NCBI GenBank assembly: GCA_029979485.1
Contig: JAPOHK010000020.1
Coordinates: 1-10,115, forward strand
Source: Candidatus Planktophila limnetica
GTDB taxonomy: Bacteria; Actinomycetota; Actinomycetes; Nanopelagicales; Nanopelagicaceae
Direction of reading: 5' to 3'
Length of the DNA: 10,115 nucleotides
Shown here: positions 1 through 7,359 of the stretch, piece after piece
How the letters are laid out: the number at the start of each line of letters is the position of its first letter
How positions within the stretch are numbered: position 1 is the stretch's first letter
Position numbers and translations under genes: made by a program
Notes under the pieces: generated by a model
The model's database searches: none
What the model was told of the DNA's origin: nothing
The model's input: only the letters and a program-made list of their open reading frames with translations

Positions 1-1658
1 CTCACTGCTGAATTCAAATCTTGTACAACGATTGCATCTGCCAGAGATCCAAGAGCAGCTGCGACCGCACTCTCGTATCCTTTTTGGATTGAAATCAAAG
101 AGCTAACGCTGCCGAGAATCTTTACGCCACGAGAATCTGAAAGTAACGCCGCTGCGCCGTCATTACTCTTTAACGTAATTCGAAGCGCTTCAAGCTTTGC
201 CTCTACTGCGTTCTTTTCTCGTTCGGTGTTACGTTCATTATCTACAAGATCAGAGAGTGTCTTCTTTGCACTATCTAACTTGGATTTTGCAGATTCAAAT
301 TGCGAATCTAACCCGAGTTCGCTCGAATCTGCACTCGTGATTTCTAATTCAAATGATGAGTACGCGCGTGAGGCTTCATCAGCTCTTTGTTGGGCTTCGT
401 TACGTGATTTTTCTAAACGTGCAATCTCTTCAGCAATCGCTTCAAGGCGCGCACGCAAAGATTTGATATGTCCTTCTTGTCGCGCTGTTCCTTCTCGAGA
501 ATCAGCAATCGCTCGCATTGCCGCAGCAACTTTATCTTCTTCACTCTTGAGGGAAATTTCTGCTTGTGCCAATGCGCTGGTTGCATTGGATAACAAGAGT
601 TGCGCACTTTCAACGGCTGCACGTAGTTGAGATTCTTCTAGTCGAAGTGCTTGTGCTTCACGTTCTAAAGCTTCCGGATCGCGACCTAAAGTGCGAGCTT
701 CATCTGCTTCTTCTGCCAAGAAGCGAGAACGCTCTTGTGCAAGGGATGCAGTTCCTCGAAATCTTTCGCGCAATGAGTTAAGTTGGTAATAAGTCTCTTG
801 TGCTCTGACAAGAAGTGGTCCATCGACTGCTGCTTGTGCATCGAGTGCTTCTTCGCGTGCACGTACTATGTCTAATTCGGCTTCGACAATTGCTCGTCTT
901 TCTCGCAGAGCTGTTTCATCTGCGACTTCTGCATCAAGTGTTTTGGTCATCGAAATATAATCATCTGCGAGCAAGCGTAACTTTGCATCGCGAAGATCCG
1001 CTTGAATAGTTGCGGCCTTCTTCGCGACTTCTGCTTGCTTACCTAATGGACGAAGCTGTCTACGCAATTCCACTGTGAGGTCTTGTACTCGAGCTAAATT
1101 TGCTTGCATCGAATCTAATTTGCGAAGAGCTTTTTCTTTTCTCTTGCGGTGCTTAAGTACGCCAGCTGCTTCTTCAATGAATCCACGACGTTCATCGGGA
1201 TTAGCCATCAAAATTGCATCAAGTTGACCTTGTCCGACGATGACGTGCATCTCACGGCCAATACCTGAATCGCTCAATAGTTCTTGAATATCAAGCAAGC
1301 GGGAAGCTTCACCATTTATCTGATATTCGCTCTGACCATTTCTAAAAAGTATGCGAGAAATTGTTACTTCTGAATAATCAATATTGAGTGCGCCGTCAGC
1401 GTTATCAATTGTTACTGAAACTTCGGCGCGGCCAAGTGGAGCTCGCCCGCTTGTTCCGGCGAAGATGACATCTTCCATCTTTCCCCCGCGAAGAGACTTA
1501 GCACCTTGCTCACCCATTACCCATGTAAGTGCATCAACAACGTTTGATTTTCCAGAACCATTTGGACCTACGACGCAGGTGATACCGGGTTCTAGGCGCA
1601 AAGTGGTCGCCGAAGCAAAGGACTTGAAGCCCTTGAGCGTGATGCTCTTTAGATACAC
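1..1658 (-). CDS. smc: Chromosome segregation protein SMC, N-terminal part (cut by window edge)
   Basis: SMC is the ATPase core of the condensin-like SMC-ScpAB complex, which organises and helps segregate the chromosome. The visible 552 codons are open to the left edge with no in-frame stop. They hold the ABC-type head: Walker A GPNGSGKS at residues 31-38, the actinobacterial GGKMEDVIFAGT stretch near 58-69, and the Q-loop region GQGQLDAIL followed by EEAAGVLKHRKRKEKA. Next comes a long Ala/Glu/Arg/Leu-rich coiled-coil arm. The start of the hinge (SRGVKILGSV, GYESAVAAALG) lies close to the left edge. The C-terminal arm and the head half with the ABC signature and Walker B lie outside. The start is GTG, preceded by AAGGTAGG as ribosome binding site and giving the usual MYLKSITLKGFKSF beginning. 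It lies 67 nt after rnc, whereas other actinobacteria often have mutM between the two. Identification is very secure. Confidence 0.97.
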   Translation of the reverse strand, partial: MYLKSITLKGFKSFASATTLRLEPGITCVVGPNGSGKSNVVDALTWVMGEQGAKSLRGGKMEDVIFAGTSGRAPLGRAEVSVTIDNADGALNIDYSEVTISRILFRNGQSEYQINGEASRLLDIQELLSDSGIGREMHVIVGQGQLDAILMANPDERRGFIEEAAGVLKHRKRKEKALRKLDSMQANLARVQDLTVELRRQLRPLGKQAEVAKKAATIQADLRDAKLRLLADDYISMTKTLDAEVADETALRERRAIVEAELDIVRAREEALDAQAAVDGPLLVRAQETYYQLNSLRERFRGTASLAQERSRFLAEEADEARTLGRDPEALEREAQALRLEESQLRAAVESAQLLLSNATSALAQAEISLKSEEDKVAAAMRAIADSREGTARQEGHIKSLRARLEAIAEEIARLEKSRNEAQQRADEASRAYSSFELEITSADSSELGLDSQFESAKSKLDSAKKTLSDLVDNERNTEREKNAVEAKLEALRITLKSNDGAAALLSDSRGVKILGSVSSLISIQKGYESAVAAALGSLADAIVVQDLNSAV

Positions 1659-1713
1659 GCGGTAAACCTACCTTGCGAGCGCGTTAATTAGCGAAGTAAC
1701 ACGGCGGCCCCAG

Positions 1714-1745
1714 AAGTATCGAGAGCTAGTTACCTTCATCCACAA
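1714..1745 (-). promoter_or_regulatory. Weak candidate promoter for smc (GATACT -10-like element)
   Basis: The rnc-smc spacer carries GATACTT (1714-1720, minus strand), 55 nt before the smc start. The best upstream match to a -35 element is TTGTGG at 1740-1745 with a long 19-nt spacer, so the -35 part is poor. The same heptamer occurs upstream of rpmF and of the Lrp-like gene, always in the direction of the downstream gene, and that is the main reason for listing it. smc could equally be read through from rnc. Confidence 0.25.
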
Positions 1746-2430
1746 CTTGAGGTTTCAATATGTCATAGGCGCTTCTGGCAGCAACTTGCTCGGCTTCTCT
1801 CTTGCTCTTACCGGTACCGCTAGCAATACACGTCCCAGCCACCATTGCATCTGCGCTAAAACTCTTATCGTGATCTGGCCCAGTTTCTGTGACGATGTAT
1901 TCGGGTGCACCTTTACCGAGTTGGGCTGTTAACTCTTGCAGCGCTGTTTTGCCATCTAAACCCGCACCGCGCGCCATAGCCTGGGTCAAGGTTGAATCAA
2001 TTAACTTTCTGACAACCATTGCGCTTGTGGCAAAACCTGCATGAAGATAAACAGCGCCAATTAAGGCTTCTAGCGCATCTGCTAACAATGAATTTTTGTC
2101 GCGGCCACCAGTTACTTCTTCACCTTTGCCAAGTCGAATGTATTTTCCAAGGTTAAGTTCGCGGGCAATATCTGCCAGGGCTCTCATGTTGACAACACCT
2201 GAGCGAAGTGGTGAGAGTCTGCTCTCATCTAAATCTGGAAAGCGAAGGTAAAGCTCTTCGGTAACTATTAATCCGAGAACAGAGTCGCCTAGAAATTCCA
2301 GCCGTTCATTGGTTTCTTTAGCGCCAGATTCATATGCAAATGAACGATGAGTAAACGCTAAGGCTAAAAGATTTGGATCAACGTCAACACCTAAGTGTTG
2401 TGTTAATTCAGAGTACAGATCAGACCTCAA
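1726..2430 (-). CDS. rnc: Ribonuclease III
   Basis: RNase III cuts double-stranded RNA and matures rRNA precursors. The 234 residues fit the family length. The N-terminal nuclease domain has the signature ERLEFLGDS at 42-50, so E42, E45 and D49 match catalytic-site residues, and ADALEALIGAVYL at 117-129 supplies D118 and E121. A double-stranded RNA-binding domain follows at about 159-227 (ALQELTAQLGKGAPEY, then GTGKSKREAEQVAARSA). The start is TTG at 2430. No ATG or GTG lies closer, and the family's conserved N-terminal helix (ELTQHLGV) begins at residue 8, so a later start would cut into it. The start lies inside rpmF and overlaps its end by 11 nt, with only a weak AGG upstream, so translation is probably coupled to rpmF. 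Identification is secure; the exact start is less so. Confidence 0.97.
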   Translation of the reverse strand: MRSDLYSELTQHLGVDVDPNLLALAFTHRSFAYESGAKETNERLEFLGDSVLGLIVTEELYLRFPDLDESRLSPLRSGVVNMRALADIARELNLGKYIRLGKGEEVTGGRDKNSLLADALEALIGAVYLHAGFATSAMVVRKLIDSTLTQAMARGAGLDGKTALQELTAQLGKGAPEYIVTETGPDHDKSFSADAMVAGTCIASGTGKSKREAEQVAARSAYDILKPQVVDEGN

Positions 2431-2593
2431 TAACCTGACGGCGGTTATATGTTCCGCACGTTGGACATGCAGTGTGTTGCAATTTTGGTTGTTGGCATTG
2501 TGGGCACGCCGCTAGCGCTGCCGCAGTTGTTTTCCACTGACTACGACGAGAACGAGTCTTTGAGCGAGACATCTTTCGCTTTGGTACTGGCAC
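2420..2593 (-). CDS. rpmF: 50S ribosomal protein L32 (zinc-binding form)
   Basis: L32 is a small protein of the large ribosomal subunit. The 57-residue product begins MPVPKRKMSRSKTRSRRSQW, the basic N-terminal tail of the family. A four-cysteine zinc ribbon follows: CPQC at 30-33 and CPTC at 43-46, so this is the zinc-dependent (C+) form. It ends YNRRQVIEV, a common L32 ending. The start is GTG, with AAGGA (2601-2605) placed 7 nt upstream. The gene follows DUF177/yceD, a pairing conserved from Escherichia coli to actinobacteria, and its last 11 nt overlap the rnc start. Its 117-nt leader is the longest spacer in this gene run. Confidence 0.95.
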   Translation of the reverse strand: MPVPKRKMSRSKTRSRRSQWKTTAAALAACPQCQQPKLQHTACPTCGTYNRRQVIEV

Positions 2594-2618
2594 GGTGGCG
2601 TCCTTAATCTCTTCTTAA

Positions 2619-2632
2619 ATCTCATCTGAGAT
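2619..2632. repeat. Perfect 6-bp inverted repeat in the rpmF leader
   Basis: ATCTCA and TGAGAT are perfect reverse complements separated by only two bases, making a 14-bp near-palindrome. It ends 13 nt before the rpmF ribosome binding site at 2601-2605. With a 2-nt centre it would make a poor RNA hairpin, so a protein-binding operator fits better, or chance. A second weak foldback (CCGC at 2634-2637 with GCGG at 2652-2655) lies just upstream in the leader. No function can be assigned. Confidence 0.35.
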
Positions 2633-2666
2633 ACCGCGGCTCACGAGGAGTGCGGATATGGGTGAA

Positions 2667-2694
2667 AGTATCCCCTAAAAGTGCGAATTCTTAA
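2667..2694 (-). promoter_or_regulatory. Candidate internal promoter for rpmF-rnc(-smc)
   Basis: On the minus strand TTAAGA (2689-2694) is followed after 16 nt by GATACT (2667-2672). Each hexamer matches the sigma-70-type consensus at four of six positions. The element sits in the 117-nt spacer between DUF177 and rpmF. It would give a leader of about 65 nt, which would include the inverted repeat at 2619-2632. The same GATACTT, also with a 16-nt spacer, precedes the Lrp-like gene. Confidence 0.35.
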
Positions 2695-2710
2695 AATCGG
2701 CAATGACGGG

Positions 2711-3301
2711 CTACTCGCCCTTATCCGCCTCAAGCGAGCCGAGAGCAGCCCAACGTGGATCAATCTGCTCGTGAGCATGTCCCTCTGGAAGATCTGACCA
2801 TTTTTCACCGCACTGCTGGCAGAGCCCTAAACAATCCTCTGAGCAGAGTGGATTTACTGGCAAAGCTAAAACAATCGCATCGCGCAATGGTGTTTCTAAA
2901 TCTATGTAATCACCTTGCATGAACAACTCATCATCCACATCTAAATCATCAATTACATCATCACTTGGACGACGCTTTTTGGATCCTTTAGAACCCTTTT
3001 CATGATGAACTTCGTAGCGATAGAGCTCTTGAAAACTTCTATCGATGTCTATTGCAATCGGATCCAGGCAGCGGATGCACTCTCCCATTGCCGTGGCAAA
3101 TACATCCGCTGTAGCGAGAACTCCTTCAGTTACAGATTCCAGACGAAGATCAACTTCAATAACTTCACCTGGTGGAACGCTAATTAATTCAACGCCAAAA
3201 GCTTCTGTGAGATCGAAATCAATTGAATACTCTTTCATCTCTCCCGCACGACGTGGAAGCTCGTGTGTGTTTACGCGAAAAGGAGAGAGATCTCGAGTCA
3301 T
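2711..3301 (-). CDS. DUF177 (YceD) family protein, rRNA accumulation/ribosome assembly
   Basis: This 196-residue protein belongs to DUF177/YceD, a family linked to 23S rRNA accumulation in bacteria and plastids; its biochemical role is not settled. The N-terminus PFRVNTHELPRRAGEM is close to the usual actinobacterial one, which supports the ATG at 3301 over the later Met22, although no good ribosome binding site is visible. Six cysteines form a likely metal site: C75 and C78 (ECIRC), then C153, C157, C161 and C164 (LCSEDCLGLCQQC). A Lys/Arg patch followed by an acidic Asp-rich stretch lies at about 102-125. The family's closing motif DPRWAAL is at 181-187. It lies 12 nt after sepIVA and precedes rpmF, the classic yceD-rpmF pairing. 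The family is certain; the function is known only in outline. Confidence 0.92.
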   Translation of the reverse strand: MTRDLSPFRVNTHELPRRAGEMKEYSIDFDLTEAFGVELISVPPGEVIEVDLRLESVTEGVLATADVFATAMGECIRCLDPIAIDIDRSFQELYRYEVHHEKGSKGSKKRRPSDDVIDDLDVDDELFMQGDYIDLETPLRDAIVLALPVNPLCSEDCLGLCQQCGEKWSDLPEGHAHEQIDPRWAALGSLEADKGE

Positions 3302-3313
3302 ACGCGTCGCACT

Positions 3314-3796
3314 TTACTTATCGTTAGCGAGTTGCGATAAAACATCTTTATCCCCAGCGCCAGCAAGTCTTTCGCGACCGCGCGCAACAGCATCAGATGT
3401 CTTATTTAGAATTACCTCGAGAGTTGCCAGGCGTGAATCAATATATTTCTCAACTTCTTCGCGTTCTTGATCAGCCTCAAGGTGGGCATCATCCAAAATA
3501 TGTTGAGCTTCTTCGCGAGCAGCAGAAACGATGGCAGTCTGCTCAATCATTCGTGAAACTTCTTCGCGAGCACTTGCAATGAGTGCTTCAGCGCTCAAAC
3601 GACCCTCTTCAATTAAGGCATCTCGAGAGGCAAGAATTTTTCGAGCAGCTTCTAAATCATTTGGTAATGCAGCACGCGCACCATCTAGAACTTCTAGAAT
3701 TTCGCCACGGTGAAGAACACATGACGCTGATAGTGGAACACCACGTGCTTCCTCAATCATTGAAATTGCAGCTGTTAATTTCTCAATCGAATCCAT
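3314..3796 (-). CDS. sepIVA: SepIVA-like DivIVA-type coiled-coil septation protein (short form)
   Basis: This 160-residue protein resembles mycobacterial SepIVA (Rv2927c), an essential DivIVA-domain factor in septation and polar growth; such genes are sometimes annotated as ATP synthase B-like. The resemblance is at both ends. Near the N-terminus, EARGVPLSASCVLHRGEIL (residues 16-34) and LPNDLEAARKIL (44-55) follow the Rv2927c pattern. Near the C-terminus, EKYIDSRLATLEVILN then ARGRERL (about 116-144) does so too. The middle is Ala/Glu/Arg-rich coiled coil. From memory the mycobacterial protein is about 245 residues, so the central coil is roughly 85 residues shorter here. There is no signal peptide or membrane segment. 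The start ATG has AGGGAAG about 8 nt upstream. It begins 3 nt after coaD and sits just before DUF177, as in Mycobacterium. Orthology rests on remembered sequence and synteny. Confidence 0.8.
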   Translation of the reverse strand: MDSIEKLTAAISMIEEARGVPLSASCVLHRGEILEVLDGARAALPNDLEAARKILASRDALIEEGRLSAEALIASAREEVSRMIEQTAIVSAAREEAQHILDDAHLEADQEREEVEKYIDSRLATLEVILNKTSDAVARGRERLAGAGDKDVLSQLANDK

Positions 3797-3799
3797 GGA

Positions 3800-4279
3800 T
3801 CACTTCCCTGCTACTCGACGTTTTAGTGCTTCGTTAATAGTCGGTGGAACCATAGAGGAAACATCTCCACCGTAATGAGCTAATTCTTTCACAAGTGAGG
3901 ATGATAAAAAGGAGTGAGTTGGTGAAGTCGCCATAAACATGGTTTCTACACCTGAGCCTTGAAGGTTTACTTGGGCCATCTGTAATTCATATTCAAAATC
4001 AGATACAGCGCGTAATCCTTTAACAATTGATTGCACCGATTTTGACTTGCAGTAATCCACTAGCAATCCACTCCACGAATCAACGCGAATATTTGGAAAT
4101 TTCTTGGTTACCTCCGAAATCATAGAAATGCGTTCTTCTACGGTGAACAAACTAGATTTAGTGCGGTTTTCAAGAACGGCAACTATGACTTCATCGAAGT
4201 GATGACTGGCTCGTTCGATGATGTCTAAGTGGCCATAAGTGATCGGATCAAAAGATCCTGGACATACTGCGCGTCTCAT
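3800..4279 (-). CDS. coaD: Phosphopantetheine adenylyltransferase
   Basis: CoaD transfers AMP from ATP to 4'-phosphopantetheine, giving dephospho-CoA, the penultimate step of coenzyme A synthesis. The 159 residues match the family. PGSFDPITYGH at 7-17 contains the nucleotidyltransferase T/HxGH motif (H17). KGLRAVSDFEYELQMA at 87-102 is the conserved substrate/ATP stretch, and SFLSSSLVKELA at 123-134 the conserved C-terminal motif. The ATG at 4279 lies directly before the RRAVCPGSF strand, so the start is fixed by homology. No Shine-Dalgarno sequence is visible upstream; instead TAGCGT, a TAnnnT hexamer, ends 7 nt before the ATG. The gene lies 29 nt after rsmD, a very common pairing in bacteria, and 3 nt before sepIVA. 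Confidence 0.97.
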   Translation of the reverse strand: MRRAVCPGSFDPITYGHLDIIERASHHFDEVIVAVLENRTKSSLFTVEERISMISEVTKKFPNIRVDSWSGLLVDYCKSKSVQSIVKGLRAVSDFEYELQMAQVNLQGSGVETMFMATSPTHSFLSSSLVKELAHYGGDVSSMVPPTINEALKRRVAGK

Positions 4280-4286
4280 GGGCTAA

Positions 4287-4292
4287 ACGCTA
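4287..4292 (-). promoter_or_regulatory. Possible -10 element for a leaderless coaD transcript
   Basis: TAGCGT on the minus strand fits the actinobacterial TAnnnT -10 pattern and ends 7 nt before the coaD ATG, the distance expected if transcription began at the start codon. No clear -35 hexamer is present and TAnnnT is a frequent string, so this is weak alone. The absence of a Shine-Dalgarno sequence for coaD makes it worth noting. Confidence 0.25.
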
Positions 4293-4308
4293 GCAACGAT
4301 TTCTGCCC

Positions 4309-4884
4309 TTATCCATTCTTAGCGTAATTGGCGTAATAAATACTCGCTTGCCCGTAGACCTTGGTGCGAGATGGCTCGTATCCCTGTGGCCACGTAGGTT
4401 GTGAAGATTTTGATGCCCTCTCAACTGCAATGACTGCCCCATCTTTGAAAAAATTATTTGCGTTTAAATTTTCTAAGATAACTTTGAGTTCAGAATCTGC
4501 AAAATCATAAGGTGGATCTATATAAACGAAGTGATATTGATTTTCTGGATTGGCTTCTACAAACTTTTGTACTGCCATGTGAAATAAGTGAAACACTCCA
4601 ACAGGTTGAGCTTTTTGCACAAGAGCAGAATTTATTGAAATCGTTTTAGCCGCAGCATCATCTTTTTCGACACAATGAACAAGTGATGCACCACGTGAGA
4701 GTGCTTCTAGACCCATCGCGCCGGAACCTGCAAATAAATCCAAGATGTGCAATCCAAGAAAGTCACCGAATTCAGAAGTCAGAGTTGAAAAGATAGCTTC
4801 GCGCGCGCGATCTGAAGTTGGTCTTGTTGCACCCGCAACGCTAGATAAAGAACGTCCTTTTGCGATTCCTGCAATAATTCTCAT
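4309..4884 (-). CDS. rsmD: 16S rRNA (guanine(966)-N(2))-methyltransferase
   Basis: RsmD uses S-adenosylmethionine to methylate N2 of G966 in 16S rRNA within the small subunit. The 191-residue protein has the family N-terminus MRIIAGIAKGRSL and RPTSDRAREAIFS at 21-33. The AdoMet-binding motif I LDLFAGSGAMGLEALSRGA lies at 48-66. The catalytic DPPY motif of N-directed methyltransferases is at 123-126, just after FVYI. The length is normal. The ATG at 4884 is 4 nt downstream of the recG stop, with AAGG upstream. The position between recG and coaD is standard in actinobacteria. Confidence 0.95.
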   Translation of the reverse strand: MRIIAGIAKGRSLSSVAGATRPTSDRAREAIFSTLTSEFGDFLGLHILDLFAGSGAMGLEALSRGASLVHCVEKDDAAAKTISINSALVQKAQPVGVFHLFHMAVQKFVEANPENQYHFVYIDPPYDFADSELKVILENLNANNFFKDGAVIAVERASKSSQPTWPQGYEPSRTKVYGQASIYYANYAKNG

Positions 4885-4888
4885 GGCG

Positions 4889-7060
4889 CTATCCCTTATC
4901 TATAAAATCAGTTGCCGAATCAGTTTCTAAGAACTTGATTTGATCATTGAGTAATTTAAACCCTGTCAGAGTTGGGTCAACTTCGATAAGTTTTTCAGCG
5001 CTTTGGCGTGCGCTATCAATAAGCGCTTCATCTCGCAGAACACGCAGCAAACGCAGATGTGAACGAGTTCCGGATTGGCTAGCACCCAACACGTCTCCTT
5101 CTCTGCGTTGTTCTAGATCTATCTTTGAGAGTTCGAAACCATCCAACGTCGAAGCCACTGCATCGAGTCGAACGCGCGCAGGAGACTCAGGCATTGCATT
5201 GGTAACCAATAAACAGAGCCCGGGAGAAGTTCCACGACCAATACGTCCACGAAGTTGATGTAACTGTGAAACTCCAAATCGATCCGCATCCATGATTACC
5301 ATCACTGTTGCATTTGGCACGTCCACACCGACTTCAATGACAGTTGTTGAAATAAGTACATCAATATCGCCCGCTGAATATGCAGACATAGTTGAATCTT
5401 TAACGTCATTAGATAAGCGACCGTGCAATGGAGCGACACGCAATCCGGAAAAAGGTCCACTGTGCAGCATTGGCCCAAGCTCTTCAACACTTGCAATGCT
5501 CTGCGATTCAGTTCCAAAGAGGAAATCCATGTCTGCATCTTCATTATTTGTTGCACTGATTCTGGGTGCTACAACGTATGCCTGATGACCTTTCGCAACC
5601 TCTTCAGCAATTCTTTGCCAGGCTCGCTCAAGATGCGCGGGTTTTTCGAGTGCAGCAATAACATGTGTGGTTATCGGCTGTCTACCGAGCGGGAGTTCTC
5701 GCAGAGTTGAAATATCTAAATCACCGAAAACTGTCATGGCAACAGTTCGTGGAATAGGAGTAGCCGTCATAACCAATAAGTGTGCGGGAGTATGGGCCTT
5801 GCTTTTGAGTGCATCCCGTTGCTCAACACCAAATCGATGTTGCTCATCAACAACAATTAATCCCAGATCATTAAAGACAATTGATTCGCCTAATAGCGCA
5901 TGAGTGCCGATAACAATTCCTGCTCCTCCACTTGCCGCCAATGCCAGTGCTTCTTTGCGAGCTGCTGCGCTCTGTGAACCCGTGATGAGCGTTACTTGCG
6001 TAGCTTTGTCATCTCCACCCAACATTCCACCTTGTGCCAAATCACCCAAGAGTTTCGTAATTGTTCGCAAGTGCTGTGCCGCTAATACTTCTGTGGGTGC
6101 AAGTAGCGCTGCTTGACCGCCATTATCGATAACCGTGAGCATTGCGCGCAGCGCAACAATTGTCTTTCCAGATCCCACTTCACCTTGTAGTAAGCGATGC
6201 ATTGGATGAGATTTTGCTAAATCAGATTCGATTTCTGCGCTGACTTCTTTTTGTCCTGCTGTTAACTCAAACGGAAGTAATCGATCGAATGCATCAAGCA
6301 ATCCACCAGATACTCGTGGTCGCGCAATGGCATCAAGTGATCTAAGGGCGGCTTTTCTTTTTGCCAGGAGTAACTGCAATAAGAATGCTTCATCAAAAGT
6401 TAGGCGTTCGCGGGCAATTTCAGCGTGTTCTAAATCAGCAGGCTTGTGCAATTGAACCAACGCTTGGTGCAGAGTCGGATAAGCATGGTTTTCCCGAATT
6501 TCATCAGGTAAGAAGTCGGGCACTTCATCTAAGCCTTCAATCGCTAAGTCGATGCACTGTGCAATCTTCCACGATGGCATTTTTGATGCGGCTGGATATA
6601 CGGCTAAGAACTTTCCAGCAAATTCATCAACTGCGCTATCTACATCACTTCCGTCGGGAATCAACTCATAATCTGGATGAGCTAGTTGGCGCTTGCCTTT
6701 AAAGACTCCAACTTTGCCCGCAAATAAACCTTGTCTGCCTACTTTTAATTCTTTCTCGCGCCACGCTTGATTAAAAAATGTTAGCGAAAGTTTTGCCTTG
6801 CCATCGGTAACAATTACTTCGAAAATACTTCCCTTGCGACCATGAAGCGGACGATTTGAGGCACTGAAAACTTCGGCCAGAATTGTGACCTCATCGCCTT
6901 CTTGCAAAGTTGAAATATCTGTTAGTTCTCCACGAACCGCGTAGCGGCGCGGATAATGTCGCAATAAATCTCCAACACTCTTAATTCCGAAAGTAGTCTC
7001 TAAAACTTTTGATGTGCGATCCCCCAGAACGGTACTGACTTTGCTATCAAGGGATGCCAT
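4889..7060 (-). CDS. recG: ATP-dependent DNA helicase RecG
   Basis: RecG is a superfamily 2 helicase that remodels stalled replication forks and branched recombination intermediates. Taking ATG at 7060, the protein has 723 residues. An N-terminal wedge with an OB fold comes first (VTILAEVFSASNRPLHGR, about 58-75). The helicase core follows: Walker A GEVGSGKT at 293-300, DEQHRFG (DExH motif II) at 405-411, motif III TATPIPRT at 433-440, and QLRGRIGRG (motif VI) at 602-610. LEQRREGDVLGASQSG beyond it corresponds to the conserved RecG C-terminal element. A GTG at 7075 would add five residues but has no ribosome binding site. The ATG at 7060 has GGAG at the right distance, and that GGAG overlaps the GTG codon. 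This is the first gene of the minus-strand run and is divergent from rpmB. Confidence 0.96.
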   Translation of the reverse strand: MASLDSKVSTVLGDRTSKVLETTFGIKSVGDLLRHYPRRYAVRGELTDISTLQEGDEVTILAEVFSASNRPLHGRKGSIFEVIVTDGKAKLSLTFFNQAWREKELKVGRQGLFAGKVGVFKGKRQLAHPDYELIPDGSDVDSAVDEFAGKFLAVYPAASKMPSWKIAQCIDLAIEGLDEVPDFLPDEIRENHAYPTLHQALVQLHKPADLEHAEIARERLTFDEAFLLQLLLAKRKAALRSLDAIARPRVSGGLLDAFDRLLPFELTAGQKEVSAEIESDLAKSHPMHRLLQGEVGSGKTIVALRAMLTVIDNGGQAALLAPTEVLAAQHLRTITKLLGDLAQGGMLGGDDKATQVTLITGSQSAAARKEALALAASGGAGIVIGTHALLGESIVFNDLGLIVVDEQHRFGVEQRDALKSKAHTPAHLLVMTATPIPRTVAMTVFGDLDISTLRELPLGRQPITTHVIAALEKPAHLERAWQRIAEEVAKGHQAYVVAPRISATNNEDADMDFLFGTESQSIASVEELGPMLHSGPFSGLRVAPLHGRLSNDVKDSTMSAYSAGDIDVLISTTVIEVGVDVPNATVMVIMDADRFGVSQLHQLRGRIGRGTSPGLCLLVTNAMPESPARVRLDAVASTLDGFELSKIDLEQRREGDVLGASQSGTRSHLRLLRVLRDEALIDSARQSAEKLIEVDPTLTGFKLLNDQIKFLETDSATDFIDKG

Positions 7061-7098
7061 GGCGTCATTCTCCACTGTTTAGGGTTATTGAGCGTGGA

Positions 7099-7129
7099 TT
7101 GGCGTCTAGGCATAGGCTCACGCTAATCT
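7099..7129 (+). promoter_or_regulatory. Weak candidate promoter for rpmB
   Basis: TTGGCG (7099-7104) and TAATCT (7124-7129, a TAnnnT hexamer) are separated by 19 nt, which is long. A start near 7136 would give a leader of about 28 nt including AAGGAG at 7151-7156. A second pair, TTGAGC at 7088-7093 and TAGGCT at 7113-7118, is about as good. The rpmB-recG spacer (7061-7163) must hold promoters in both directions, but I could not pick a convincing one for recG. Confidence 0.25.
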
Positions 7130-7163
7130 TGCGCCCTGTAAATACGTATGAAGGAGTTCAGCA

Positions 7164-7349
7164 ATGGCTGCAACATGTGACGTCTGTAAAAAGGGTCCAA
7201 GCTTTGGTAACAACGTTTCTCACTCACAAGTGAAGACTCGTCGTCGCTGGAATCCAAATATTCAACGCGTTCGCACTCTTGTTGGTGGAACACCTAAGCG
7301 TCAAAACGTATGTACTTCATGCCTAAAGGCTGGAAAAGTTACTCGTTAA
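7164..7349 (+). CDS. rpmB: 50S ribosomal protein L28 (zinc-binding form)
   Basis: L28 is a small basic protein of the large ribosomal subunit. The 61-residue sequence starts [21 protein letters not shown], typical of the family, and has two CxxC pairs, C5/C8 and C50/C53, marking the zinc-binding (C+) form. [11 protein letters not shown] lies in the middle. A strong AAGGAG (7151-7156) sits 7 nt before the ATG. The gene stands alone on the plus strand between two minus-strand neighbours, divergent from recG and convergent with thiL (10-nt gap). It is followed by an intrinsic terminator. In Streptomyces a DAK-phosphatase-domain gene separates it from recG; here there is none. Confidence 0.97.
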   Translation: MAATCDVCKKGPSFGNNVSHSQVKTRRRWNPNIQRVRTLVGGTPKRQNVCTSCLKAGKVTR

Positions 7350-7359
7350 TTAGTTTTGC

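Noticed and set aside
226..630. Plus-strand 134-codon open frame, Ser/Ala-rich
   Set aside because: It is antisense to the smc coiled-coil region. The minus-strand SMC frame is fully open over 1-1658 and clearly homologous, so this is a shadow.
4947..6116. Several plus-strand open frames of 70-103 codons
   Set aside because: All lie antisense to recG helicase motifs, lack ribosome binding sites and resemble no family.
7061..7075. Upstream GTG start for recG
   Set aside because: No ribosome binding site precedes it; its own GTGGAG sequence forms the GGAG site for the ATG at 7060.
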